Assembly: GCA_958510875.1 (NCBI GenBank)
Contig: OY294070.1
Coordinates: 45,655,299 to 45,719,298, forward strand
Direction: 5' to 3'
Source: Endomychus coccineus
Lineage: Eukaryota > Arthropoda > Insecta > Coleoptera > Endomychidae
Length of the DNA stretch: 64,000 nucleotides
In this document: piece by piece, positions 10,255-20,967 of the stretch
Layout of the letters: each line of letters begins with the position of its first letter
Numbering within the stretch: the first letter of the stretch is position 1
Notes under the pieces: generated by a model
Databases searched by the model: none
What the model saw: the letters and a program-made list of their open reading frames with translations, nothing else
What the model was told of the DNA's origin: nothing
Position numbers and translations under genes: made by a program

Positions 10255-11235
10255 TACGAGGGCAAGGTGAAAAGTTCCTGAAAAATAAAACAGATGACGC
10301 AACAACCGCAAATCCCACGTGTTATTTGTGATGTACCATCTTTAACTAGAACGCATTAAAATTTTCAGATTTGTTTTGACACCCATCGAAAGCAAGCAGC
10401 CTTGAAGATTTTTGTAAACAAGGAAAAAAGATTAAGCAAACCTAAGCATCACTTGGTGAATATTATGGGAACTCCCCACCATCGATTGGAACGATTCACA
10501 AGTGGTTTACTGATTTTCCTTTTGGTAGTTGACCACAAAAGACGCCGAACGTTCGGGTCGTGCAATTGAGGTTACAACGCCAAAAATCCTCGATAAAATC
10601 CATGGTATGATCTTGAACGATCGGCGAGTTAAAGTGCACGAGATTGCTGAGGCTGTGGACATCTAAACCGAACGGATACGGAACATTTTGCATACATTTT
10701 TGAATTTGAGAATGCCATCTGCCAGATGGGTGCCGCATTTGCTCTATTTGACAACAAGCGCAACATTGTGATAATTTCAAAGAAGAAGAAGTATTTTTTG
10801 CACCGTTTCGTAACCTGGACGAAACATGGATCCGTCACAACACACCAGAGACCAAAGAACAGTCGAAACAGTGAACTTGTCCTGGCGGATCGAAGCCGAA
10901 AAATGCCAAAGTGGGTTTATCGTCCAACAAATTCAAGGCGACCGATTTTTGGAATGCACACGGTATCGTCCATATCGATTACCTTGAAAACGGCAAAACG
11001 ATCACCGGCGTATATTATACAGAGATTCGACGACGTTTTGAAGCGAAAGGGGCCCCAATTGGCAAAGCAAAAATTGCTCTTCCAAAAGGACAACGCACCG
11101 GCCCACAGGTGTGCAGTAGCAACGACAGAATTGCACGAATTGGTTCGTCATCCACCATATTCTCCAAATGTGGCTTTCTGCGATTTACATCTATTTCCAA
11201 ACTTGAAAATTGCTCGGCGGAAAGAGAATTTATTA
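10255..11235 (+). pseudogene. mariner transposase, 3'-truncated
   Basis: A terminal sequence TACGAGGGCAAGGTGAAAAG at 10255 resembles mariner inverted repeats. Coding pieces follow the mariner order: HKWFTDF, NDRRVKVHEIAEAV, RMPSARWVPHLL, then LDETWIRHNTPETKEQS (first catalytic Asp), FWNAHGIVHIDYLENGKTI, DNAPAHRCAVAT (second Asp) and PPYSPNVAFCDLHLFPNLK (third Asp). Several frameshifts and at least one stop (after EAVDI) kill it. The 3' end and right TIR are missing; Penelope sequence follows within ~60 bases. Confidence 0.88.
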
Positions 11236-11241
11236 AATTAA

Positions 11242-13483
11242 AAACCTAAATTTCCAGTAGATTCAAGTTTCCTTAAAGATTGTTTTGTCAAATTCATTAA
11301 AATATATACGTGTAAGAACGCAAAAATAGATAAAATCATTTTCTCTGCAAAACAAACATGGTTAAATAAAATCAGAAATCAGTAACAAATATCATAAACT
11401 AGATCATTTGCAACTTTTGGCTTATAACTTACATTTAAAATTAGCTTTTATTCTAAATTATAAACACAGTTGCAGTAAAAACCAGTTAAATCAATCAACA
11501 ATAAATTTCTACAATTGTTATCAAAACTCCTACAGAAGTGACTAAGAATATAAACATTGTTCACAATAAAACCGATATTGATTTCAATGAAACGGAAATA
11601 AGTTTAATAAACAAAGGCTTAAATTTTGCAATTACGATTTACTTTCAAGATAAAGCTGTTATTCGTAACAAGTGCAAGAAAATGCTTAAGCATTCAAATA
11701 AATCAATTAAAAGTCCCTCCAAGAACTTCCAATAATATTTGTAAATCATTGAAAGAAAACGACTGTTACTTGAAAGCTGATAATCGTAATTATCGGCAAA
11801 AAGGATTATCACAATTGGGTAAATACCTTATTAAATTATGGTTCCTATGAATAGATTACCAGGAATCCGTCAATAATTCATTAAAATCGCTGTAATCTCC
11901 GATAAATTAAAATACAAACATAGACTTTCAAATCCTAATCTTCCTAAACTGTATTGCTTACTTAAGATTCATAAACCAGGTAATTCCATAAGACCAATCA
12001 TTTCAAACATTAATTGTCCTACGTATAACATAGCAAAATGGTTAGTGAAGGAATTTAGCAACTTCCAAGCCGCATGAGTTTGTGTGTGAACTTATTGCAA
12101 AATTGAAAGATTTCAACTTGAACCTGGTGATACTATCGTTTCATTTGATGTTGTTTCATTATTTACAAATACTCCAATCCCTGAGTCGATAAACATTCTA
12201 AAAAACTGCTTTAAAATATTAATATCCCCGATAGAAACTGCACAGAATACGTGATCCTTACATCTTTATATATGGAGCAAAATTATTTCACTTTTAACAA
12301 AAATTACATAATCAACAAACAAGCGGATGTGCAATGGGCAATCCACTCTCTCCTTTTTTCGGCCAATATTTTTCTAAGCGAACTTAAAACCTTAAAATCA
12401 AAATTGAATCAGTTCCCAAAAGTTTGGTATAGATATGTTGATGACATTTTCGCGATTACAAGTAAAGATTTTGATACACATGGCTTTTGAATACGCTTAC
12501 AGCCAATTTGATTCACTGAGATTCACTGTCGAAATATAAACAGATAATTAGCCCCATTTTCTTCATATTAACATTATTAAAGGGTACTTGGATTTCGACA
12601 TATACAGAATACCCACTCAAACAAATAGGTATACCCCGGCAGATTCAGCTACACCATTTAGATAAATAGCTCCGTTTAATAGTCTAGTTCATAGATTATT
12701 AAACGTACCTTCGAGTCAGCAAAATTATAACAACAAAGTTGAGAAACTTCAGCAAATTGCGTTGGACAATGGTTACCACAATTCTTTGATCAATAATTTA
12801 ATCTGTAAACAAAAAAAGAAAATTTGAACGTAGCCAACTAACCAAATTAGAGTCATTACTTTCAAATACTCCAATAAAATCTAAAATTTTCACACATCAT
12901 TCTTTAGTAATTAATAAATTCTAGTTTGTTCTCTAAATTCGTCAGTTTGTAGATGTAAGAACAAGCTAAAACACCGTTTAGGCAAGACCTTTGATAAAGT
13001 TTCCGATTTTGATAAATCCGGGATTTACAAAATCAATTGTGAATCGTGTTCAAAATGTTATGTGGGTAAAACTAGAAGGAACAGTTCAACTCGTTAAAAG
13101 GAACATTTTGCTCATATAAAGAAAAATAATGGCGAAAAATTAGCGGTAGCCGAACATATTTTGAATACAGGTCACACCATTTCTCAAGAAAGCTTATCAC
13201 TTTTAAAACACAGTACGACCAAATATCTAGGTAATTTAGTAGGGTTGGAAATGTATAAGCGAATAAGCAATTTTTGAAATTCCGATTTCTTTCCAATTGA
13301 GGGTAACCCATTGTTTACATTATTATCCCCGAATAGTATTTATATTTAAACAAGCACATTGTGATTTATAATTCAGTTAATTGTTAATTTTTTAATTGTA
13401 ATTGGTAGCCGAAAGGTCCTCAGTACTTTGATAGTATCTTTAGTGGATAAGGGTGATTATTTCTTATCAATAAAGCTTCTACA
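11242..13483 (+). mobile_element. Penelope-like element 1
   Basis: The right end is set by comparison with the second copy on the minus strand (15445-16395): both share GTGGATAAGGGTGATTATTT and diverge straight after CTTATCAATA. The left end is uncertain and lies just after the mariner remnant. The 3' untranslated part keeps GGTAGCCGAAAGGTCCTCAG, the downstream half of a hammerhead-like motif; the upstream half is lost in this copy. Confidence 0.8.
11290..13347 (+). pseudogene. Penelope reverse transcriptase with GIY-YIG endonuclease, broken
   Basis: In order: a degraded N-terminal region (NETEISLINKGLNFAI), NLPKLYCLLKIHKPG near 11940, SIRPIISNINCPTYNIAKWL, GDTIVSFDVVSLFTNTPI near 12125, YFTFNKNYIIN, and the RT active site KVWYRYVDDIFAI at 12418-12460. 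The C-terminal endonuclease follows: GIYKINCESCSKCYVGKTRR at 13021-13080 (GIY...YVG of the GIY-YIG family), then HILNTGHTISQESLSL. This RT plus GIY-YIG layout is diagnostic of Penelope-like elements, which prime on DNA cut by their own nuclease. Multiple frameshifts and stops make it inactive. Confidence 0.9.
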
Positions 13484-14667
13484 AGCTAAGTCATATTTTA
13501 GATTTTGATTCAGCAGTTTCCTTTATAAATTCATTTCGTCACTCAAATATTGGTTTATTAAGTAACTGTGGTTTAAGAATGTTCTAAGTACATAAGGTAT
13601 AAACCAGATAAACTCATCTCAGATAATATTATAACTGAAATGAAGTTTGGTTTTGTAAAGTTCGTAAATTAATAAAGTTTTTTTGGATTTGATTCATCTA
13701 AGTCTTATGAATCATTTTATATTCATGTTGCCCTATGTTTTATTTCCTGATTCAAGTTGTTTGAATTAGATTTTCATTGCTAATAGATTTTTGATCTAGT
13801 TTTAGTAATTCCAGTAATATCGTTTAGTCTTGATATATTTAAGCCTTAAACGATAAATCATTTTATCCATGTTAAGTTTTCTCTTATAAAATTTTGTATC
13901 CTTATTGAAACTCGTATTTTTATAAGTGAATTAGTCTGCACCTTCTTACCTTCAGAGTGTAATCAAAGTTATAAGACTGACTGAAATTGAAGAGGTAAGT
14001 ATCAAGTACATCTTCCTGCTTCGCTAAATTGAACGATTTTCCACGTAAGAGAGATGACCACGCACTGTATTTCGATATAGAATTAGGATTACCTCTCCCG
14101 AAGTGAGTGAACCCCTGTTTCAGTCATATAAGGTAATAATAATAATCTCAGATCTTATAGAGATAGTGATGAACTAATTATTTAATTGAAATCCATTTTC
14201 TTAAATGAAATAAAACAACATCAAGTCTTGATAATGATGTAAAAGTCGAAACCGGTCGTCGTGTTTATTGAAAAATAAAATCTCTTGTGAAAATTAGACA
14301 AATAATTGTTTTATTTCATTTTATACCAATTTCTATAGAGTATCCCAAAGGTATTTCAGCATGAGCTATAAAATTTCGGAAACTTTATAACAATATATTT
14401 GTAAATTTATGGTTCTCTTCAGTTATAACGTTTATGCAATATTCTTAGATCTAGTCCATGTGATCAATTTGTTACACCAACAATTTTGAAGTCATTTTGC
14501 AGTCGATTATAATACTTAATGGATCCATATTTACTATTTTAGCAGAACAGTCTTTACTGATTTTCGAGATTTCTTCTTGCCTTACTATTTGATTATCCGT
14601 TTGTCAGTAAATTGCATATTAACGATTTTGTTCCCGTCATAATAACAATTTAATCATAAAAGTGAAG
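13484..14667. other. no gene seen; one hammerhead-like motif
   Basis: AT-rich sequence without a supported gene. At 14228-14262 the string AATGATGTAAAAGTCGAAAC followed by CGGTCGTCG resembles the GATGA...CGAAAC...GTC core remnants seen in Penelope terminal repeats and other hammerhead-carrying elements. Pairing arms are weak, so I call it a relic at best. Confidence 0.35.
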
Positions 14668-14905
14668 ATGTCTTACAAAAGCTATGAAACGTTAGAAAGC
14701 TTTATTCAAAGTAATAAGAATTGTGATATTGAACCTGAAATACATTTCAATGGTTAACCAGAAAGAAGACAACCTAATAAAGCTATTTTCAAGAGGTTAA
14801 AAGGTTAAAAGAAAATCTGATTAAATGTGGATCTTTCAATAAGCCAAGACAAAAAAAATGCAACATTGAAGATGCTGAAGAAACTAGTGTATCTGTTATT
14901 GGAAT
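14668..14905 (+). pseudogene. second DUF4817-type transposase N-terminus
   Basis: It starts MSYKSYETLESFIQ, continues to a stop, then PERRQPNKAIFKRLK, then IKCGSFNKPRQKKCN and EETSVSVIGM. This follows the DUF4817 layout of an aligned E-YP-RR-P---F-RL--L---GS segment then a basic linker. An in-frame stop after HFNG and a small duplication (GGTTAAAAGGTTAAAAG) break it. It is unrelated in DNA to the copy at 4831. The rest of the transposase is not here; BEL sequence follows. Confidence 0.65.
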
Positions 14906-14944
14906 GACAGTTTTGGTTATTTTGAAGACAAATAAATTCAATCC

Positions 14945-15345
14945 TTATACAATAAGGAAACAACCTTTACAACTTGTGATAATACTCGTTTCTTTTAATA
15001 TTCCGTGATGCAAAAGATAATTAAATTGAGAATCTTCAGATATGTTAGGCATGTGACCTAAACTTTTATATACATTGATAAGGTAGAAATAAAATTGTGC
15101 AAATTTAGAATCCGAAATTCTTTTTTCTAAAGATTTGAATCTTTTAACCGCCACAGGCTTAGACAGTACCAATAGTTCCGGTGAATATTTTAAAGGAAAT
15201 TTTACCCCAAATCTTCCATTTTCGTTTCGAAATGTATCTTTAATGAAAAGAGATTCACATATAGTGTTAATGTTATCATGGGACAAACATATTTTTTTTT
15301 CAAGAATTTCTTCCATCTCCCAAATCTTCTTTAATTGTTCATCTT
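14945..15345 (-). pseudogene. BEL/Pao pol fragment, start of reverse transcriptase
   Basis: The minus frame reads MEEILEKKICLSHDN, then NGRFGVKFPLKYSPELL, then AVKRFKSLEKRI and YKSLGHMPNI. This is the FWE-EE...GR--V-LP-K...A--R---LE-R...Y--LGHM pattern that precedes the BEL/Pao RT palm. About 120 codons survive with no catalytic residues. It is shorter than and unlike the BEL copy at 57.6 kb. It ends abruptly at both sides, so it is a captured or heavily deleted piece. Confidence 0.8.
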
Positions 15346-15444
15346 AGGGGCTACGAATTTTTTTCAAATTGCAATTGGACTTGCTTGAATTACTACAATG
15401 TGTGCCGGCAACTATCCAGCCAAATTGAGTATTTATTAGTGTGG

Positions 15445-16265
15445 GAAGCTATTGATAAGAAATAATCACCCTTATCCACTAAAAATACTATTAAAGTACT
15501 GAGGACCTTTCGGCTACCAAGTAGCCATCATCAGAGTAAATTAAATTATAAATCACAATGTTACTGTTTAAATACTATTTGGGGATAATAATGTAACAAA
15601 AGGGTTACCGTCAGCTGGAAATAAATCGAAATTTGATAAATTGCTTTTTCGTTTATCCATTTCCATTCCTTCTAAATTACTTAGATATTTGACTGTACTG
15701 TGTTTTAGAAGTGATAAACTTTCTTGAGAAATGGTGTGACCTGTATTCAAAATGTGTTCGGTAACCGCTGATTTTTTACCATTATTTTACTTTATATGAG
15801 CAAAATGTTCCTCATAACGAGTTAAAATATTCCTTGTTGTTTGACTCACATTGCATTTTGAACACCACTCACAATTGATTTTGTAAATCCCAGATTTGTC
15901 GAAATCGGAAAAGGTGTTGCCTTAACTGTGTTTTAGCTTGTTCTTACATCTATAAACTGGTTGTTTTGCAGATTTAGAAAACTAACTATGAAATTTTATT
16001 AATTACTGAAGAATGATAAGAGGAACTTTTGAATTTTATTGAAGTATTTGAAGGTAATGGTTCTAATTTGGTTAGTTGGCTACGTTCCAATTTCCTTTTT
16101 TTTCGAAATTAAATTATTGATGAAGATTTTTGGTAAACATTGTCCAACACAATTTGCTGAAGTTTCTCAACTTCGTTGTTATAATTTTGCTGGCTCAAGG
16201 GAACGTTTAATAATCTATGAACTAAACTATTAAACGAAGCTATTTTATATCTGAATGGTGTAGCT
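15445..16265 (-). pseudogene. Penelope-like element 2, 5'-truncated copy
   Basis: On the minus strand this copy matches element 1 from near 12650 to its end. The best preserved coding part is HILNTGHTISQESLSLLKHS and the end VTLLSPNSI (15568-15770), part of the GIY-YIG domain region. Upstream, the cysteine segment is present but broken. It retains a 3' region with a full hammerhead-like motif (15496-15538). The copy ends at about 16265 in an inverted junction with more Penelope sequence. Confidence 0.85.
15496..15538 (-). ncRNA. candidate minimal hammerhead ribozyme in Penelope 3' region
   Basis: On the minus strand the order is UACU, CUGAUGA, U, GGCUAC, UUG, GUAGCC, GAAA, GGUCCUC, AGUA. UACU pairs with AGUA (stem I), GGCUAC pairs with GUAGCC (stem II), and CUGAUGA plus GAAA are the two conserved core boxes. 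Stem III is minimal, with cleavage expected after UC. Minimal hammerheads are known in Penelope-like elements. One extra U before stem II is atypical. Activity is not shown. Confidence 0.65.
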
Positions 16266-16395
16266 GAATCCGCCGGGGTAGCTACACCATTTAGATATAA
16301 AATTGATCCGTTTTATAGTCTAGTTCGTAGATTATTGAATATCCCTTAGAGCCAGCAAAATTATAACAACGAATGTGAGAAACTTAAGCAACAAC
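16266..16395 (+). repeat. inverted 5' tail of Penelope element 2
   Basis: From GTAGCTACACCATTTAGAT the plus strand repeats the same part of the element that lies on the minus strand just to the left (GCTGAATCC...CATTCAGAT side). It matches element 1 at 12645-12760 (TAGTCTAGTTCATAGATTATT there). The two pieces face each other head to head with almost no spacer. Such partial inverted copies are common at Penelope insertions. Confidence 0.75.
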
Positions 16396-16829
16396 AAAAA
16401 ATTCTCCACTGTGGAATCGAAGCAGAGTCACCAAAGTTCACATCAATTTTAGGGAAATACTGAAAATAAGTAAGTCAATTTTTGGTTTCATTATTTTTTT
16501 TCTCGGACCACAAAAGCCGTAGAGTAGTTGAAAACTTAGATAGTTCAGAATATTATGGTCCAGGGTTTTTCAAAAATACCTGAAATTGTGCCCTGTAGGT
16601 CCCAACAGGTTCAAAATAGTTTTTCTCATGTTCAACTCAACTAAATGAGACGTACTTAGGTTCAAAATGACCGGAAGAGATTAAACTATTCATTCCCGGG
16701 GTATGGATGGAGATCATCAACAGCTTTAGTTTGCATTTTGGATTGAGTCAAAAGACCCATTATTCGCCCCACGATCGCGAAATTAGTTTTTTACAAAATA
16801 GCCGATTGCAGAACAAACACCCTTTGCAA

Positions 16830-17210
16830 ATATCAAAAAAAAATTAAGTGCATAGGAAATACTACCGATTCATATGGAAAATAACATGATAAAGCGTAAA
16901 TTCGTAGATGTAGTTGCAATGAACCAAACATTCGATTTTCATGAGAAGATTGACAAAATGGGCCCTATATTGGGGCCCATAGCTTCGGAAAACCTCCAAC
17001 CATTGTCATTTTCCTTCAAATAATGCCCCACAATTTTTTTCGTCTCATAGTTTCCCATTGAGCTTATTTTTTTCTTTAAATATCTGAAAAACTTCAATTC
17101 GGGTGATTTCGGATTTTCGGAAAATTGCCAACAACTTCAAGCGCGGCACACCCGAAAACAAATTTAAACCATGAAATTTTGGTTCATATATTTGACCCAA
17201 AAAATGTCAG
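16830..17210. repeat. dispersed repeat, copy 1 of 2
   Basis: Matches 19705-20105 in the same direction (shared ATACTACCGATTCATATG, GATTTTCATGA and CTTCGGAAAACCTC). Non-coding; family not recognised. The preceding 16400-16830 holds nothing I can name. Confidence 0.75.
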
Positions 17211-17668
17211 GGTGACTGGACTAATTTATGACGAAGGAATCATACAAAATATCTTTACTGAGATCTATTCCAAATTAATGTTTTGAAATGTCATCTTACA
17301 TTTTGCAAAAATTAAAGAAACTATCCCTTTGAACGCACTTGCCCTGTATATCTAAAAGCGACTTGTAATGACTGTCAAGTTAAAAATTATTTTTTATCGA
17401 ATCTATCACACAGCAAGTCGAAACGGCATGTATGTGCTATCTAACCCATCTATGAAATGAGAAGCATAGCCTTCCAATGAATCTTTTAAAACTTGAAATT
17501 TCTGGCTTTCATTTTAGCCCAGATTATTACAAATTGTGGCCACAAAATTAATCTCAAGGTCCCCAGAGAACAGGTAGTTTTATTTTAGGAAGAAAAATAT
17601 TCAGAAGGAGGTTAGTACTAGTAAAAGATGAAACTCCTTGATTTAAATATGCGTCCAACATTGGTTGT

Positions 17669-17809
17669 TCACTTTAGGCTATTCATAATAATTTGTACGA
17701 AGAACTCTCGAGCAAGATAAAACCTTTCCTGGAAATTTTCCTGCTCTTTGGAATGATCTGACTTGATCACTGTCTGAATTTTATCAAATTCCTCTAAGAC
17801 GAATTGCCA
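17669..17809 (-). pseudogene. possible retroelement gag N-terminal fragment
   Basis: Forty-six minus-strand codons read WQFVLEEFDKIQTVIKS, then NFQERFYLAREFFVQII and a stop. The spacing W--F---H/FD-IQ---I...ER--F---Y is typical of the start of LTR-retrotransposon gag proteins (BEL or Gypsy). It is short and isolated, so the call is tentative. The rest of 17211-18289 shows no gene. Confidence 0.35.
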
Positions 17810-18289
17810 TTAAATCGTAACTCAATATCTGTCAAGGCAGACTTTTTATTACTAGTTTTGATAATGTCAATACATATCTCTAATAACGTTCATTTCTGTT
17901 TAATTGTATCCCTACTTCTTTTTCTTTGCTACTTCATTTTTGTACTACCTTGTACATTGTTCTTTCCAAATTTATTCTAATCAAAACCAAAAACACGAAG
18001 GAATACTAGTAAAAATATGAATTAAAATTGTAGGAAACTGTATGTGTGTAAAGTGAGCTTGCTTAAAGCCCAGCCTCATTTCTACTTGGCAACACTGCTT
18101 CTCACACATGTTTTACATGAATAGGAAATGTAATACTGAATACTTATAGCACATATCACTCTAATTTAATGCAATTTGTTTGTACCACTATTAATTTTTG
18201 CATCCTGATGAAACCATACATTATACGGCTTAAACAAAATAGCACAATTAGAAAGAATAAGAACTCACAATATTAATAGATTTTTACTT

Positions 18290-18430
18290 AATTTCGATTA
18301 CATTGTTGCGTAAGAAGGAGTCAGCCTTTCTGTAGAACTATGAAACTTTCAGTGTACATTCTTGAAGATGTAAACTATACACAATAGAGCACCAACGAGA
18401 TAGCATACTTAGAAAGAATAAAAACTGAGA
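18290..18430 (+). repeat. isolated unit of the 19-kb tandem repeat
   Basis: Contains GTAAGAAGGAGTCAGCC, ATGAAACTTTCAGTGTACATT and GAGATAGCATACTTAGAAAG, the landmarks of the units at 19095-19490. It lies next to the palindrome at 18.5 kb. Confidence 0.7.
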
Positions 18431-18497
18431 TTTCTCATATACAGTCATAATTGGTTAAGATTTTGAAGGGGTAGAGGGTGTTCTTCTTCCCAACTTC

Positions 18498-18837
18498 TAC
18501 GCCACTACAAAAAGTACGGTTTTGAGACAACCATTTGAACCCCCAATGTTTTCTCCAAAAAAAGGTACTCTTGGTCATATGCTCTAAAGTTGACCGATTT
18601 CGAGAAAAATCAACTTTTATGTTGAAAAACATGGTCAATTTTTTGGTTTTGTTACTTTTTCTAACGTTTGAATAAATTTTATATAATTAGTAAGAATTGA
18701 CCATGTTTTTCAACATAAAAGTTGATTTTTCTCGAAAACGGTCAACTTTAGAGCTTATGACCAATGGTACCTTTTTTGTGTAGAAAACATTGGCGGTTCA
18801 AGTGGTTGTCTCAAAACCGTACTTTTTCCAGTGGCGT
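18498..18837. repeat. 340-bp palindrome
   Basis: Two 143-bp arms (18498-18640 and 18695-18837) separated by a 54-bp loop. Landmark inside the arms is CAACTTTTATGTTGAAAAAC. Arms agree at roughly nine in ten positions by eye. No coding content. It is flanked on the right by a segment shared with 54.7 kb, so it may be part of a larger dispersed family. Confidence 0.85.
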
Positions 18838-19082
18838 AAAATTTTTTTATCACACAGAACATAGCTCACTATGAGTAGAAAATACTTGCAAAAGCTTTTT
18901 TTTTTGTACGATAAACGGTTCCAGAGATATTCGCAATAAACAAAAAAAATTTCAATTTCAACACCCTGTATCTCAAAAACTAAGCGTCTGTGCATATATG
19001 TTATAAGGAACTTTTTTCTCAAAATCAAATTTTCTATCGTTTGTTGAAGTTCTGCTACTAAAACCTGGGACATCCTGTATAT
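18838..19082. repeat. dispersed repeat ending in a CCTGGGACA terminus
   Basis: Inverted relative to 54675-54860: both carry the complement of ACAGGGTGTCCCAGG, ATCTCCGGAACTGTTTATCGT and CTACTCATAGCAAGCTATG-like strings. The terminus ACAGGGTGTCCC is frequent at ends of insect elements. No coding part recognised. Confidence 0.6.
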
Positions 19083-19094
19083 TTTTTCTCAATT

Positions 19095-19665
19095 TCTTTT
19101 TGCGTAAGGGCCCATTCTGCCTCTCTGTGCAATGATGAAACTTCCAGTATACATCCCTGATGATATTAGCTTCAATTTGATTCTATACCCAATACGACAC
19201 AAACGAGATAGCATACTTAGAAAAAATGAAATATTTTCATTTTCAATTTCTTTTTACGTGAGGACCCATTCAGCCTGTCTGTGCATTGATTTAACTTTCA
19301 GTGTACATTTCTGAAGATGTTAGCGTCAATTTGATAATATATACAATACGGCACAAACGAGATAGCATGCTTAAAAAAATAAAAACAAGTTTCTATACAT
19401 CTCCAATTTTTTTAAATTTCTTTTTGCGTAAGGACCCGTTCAGCCTCTCTGAGCAATGATGAAACTTTCAGAGTACATTCCTGAAGATGTGAGCCGAGAT
19501 GTATGAGAAGTCTCAGTTTTTATTTTTTCTAAGTATGCTATCTCGTAGATGTCCTATTGTGTATAATATCAAATGAATGCTCACACCTTCAGGCATGCAC
19601 ACTGAAAGTTTGTTCATTGCAAAGAGAGCCTGAAATGGGTCCTTACGCAAAAAAAATAAAATTTT
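19095..19665 (+). repeat. tandem repeat, ~150-170-bp units, last unit inverted
   Basis: Units begin near 19095, 19245 and 19420 and share TTTCTTTTTGCGTAAGGACC, AATGATGAAACTT and AACGAGATAGCAT. From about 19500 the order is reversed (AAGTATGCTATCTCGT, then CAGGCATGCACACTGAAAG, then GGGTCCTTACGCAAAAA), forming a foldback end. Confidence 0.8.
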
Positions 19666-19704
19666 TAAATCGAAAATGAAATATCAAAAAAATCAAAAAC
19701 TCAT

Positions 19705-20105
19705 GTTAAAGTGCATAAAAAATACTACCGATTCATATGAAAAATAACATGATAATATAGGGTAAATTCGTCGATTTAATTACAATTAACCAAATATTTG
19801 ATTTTCATGAAAAAATTAACAAAATGGGCCTCAATATAACTTAGCTTCGGAAAACCTCTAACCGGTGTCATTTTGCTTTAAATACTGCCCCACAACTGTT
19901 CCCATCTTATAGTTGCCCGTTGAGCTTATTTTCTTCTTTAAATATCGGAAAAACGTCAATGCGGGTGATTTTGGATATCTAAATTTGGCCAATAATTACA
20001 AGCGCGGCGCTCCTAGGTGAATTCTGACACCATATTCGTCTTCAGCACACCCGAAAACAAATATAAACCATAAAATTTTAGTTCATATATTTGACCCAAA
20101 AAGAG
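19705..20105. repeat. dispersed repeat, copy 2 of 2
   Basis: Same family as 16830-17210. It contains TACTACCGATTCATATG and CTTCGGAAAACCTCTAACC. It differs by a short insertion around 20010. Non-coding. Confidence 0.75.
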
Positions 20106-20375
20106 GTAAAAAATTGCAGTGTCTAGGCTATGTTGTTGTAAATTCTACATAGAGGATATTTAACAGAATAAATATTACCTATTGGCGATATTTCTTTTCA
20201 GAAAATATTTCAAAAAACGTATTTTTCGTGATACATGGACTAACATATAGATTGAGAAATATGTATGACATACAAAATGTAGTATTACTTACATTTTTCA
20301 AGTATAGGTACATGCTGTGAAGTCAAAACACTAACAACATGCCTGTCCAATTCCAAACGAACTGTTAAATCTTGG

Positions 20376-20545
20376 TTATCTGGAGGCACAACAACTTATC
20401 TTCCCCAAGCGAGTTATACACAGAAATAGTACAATACTCCAAGCATAAAGGGGTATACAGTAATTAAGTACCCAGTTTCCATAAATACTTTCGGGAGTGT
20501 AGATATGCTCACTAATATTGTCATGTTCATCCTTCACTCCTACAA
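20376..20545 (-). other. possible exon in a low-repeat stretch
   Basis: A minus frame preceded by TTTGTTTGTAG (a good splice acceptor) reads VKDEHDNISEHIYTPESIYG, then WVLNYCIPLYAWSIVLFLC. The last part could be a membrane helix. I do not recognise a family. The surrounding 20106-20960 has no repeat shared elsewhere in the window, which is unusual here. This may be chance. Confidence 0.2.
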
Positions 20546-20967
20546 ACAAAGATTTAGTTATTGAATGAGCAATAAACACTTATTGAAAAATAAATATACT
20601 GTCAAAAGCTTTATATAATGTATAACTGTTAATAGGTGTTTGATCATATTTCACTAAACTCTACACATTTATATTGTTATGACCATATACAAACTTTGCA
20701 TAAATTGGCAGAATGTAAGTTTTTTGCTTATTTTAACGGAATTTGCATATTATAGCATAAATTTCATGTATTTTTGAATTCCTCTAATATCATATATAAT
20801 ATGATGTATTTGTTACTTTATTTCCAAACGAACATCTGACCGAGCATTTTCGACTACACCATTCACAAATTCTCAGAAAGATCTATGAATGGATCGGGCA
20901 AGTAACGATTTACGACTAGCATATTCTTGGAAGGGAATATTGAGAAAATCCCAGGGTAGTAGTCGAG

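Noticed and set aside
13484..14330. Hammerhead ribozyme at 14228-14262
   Set aside because: The core boxes are imperfect and stem I and II pairing is poor compared with 15496-15538, so it is listed only as a relic.
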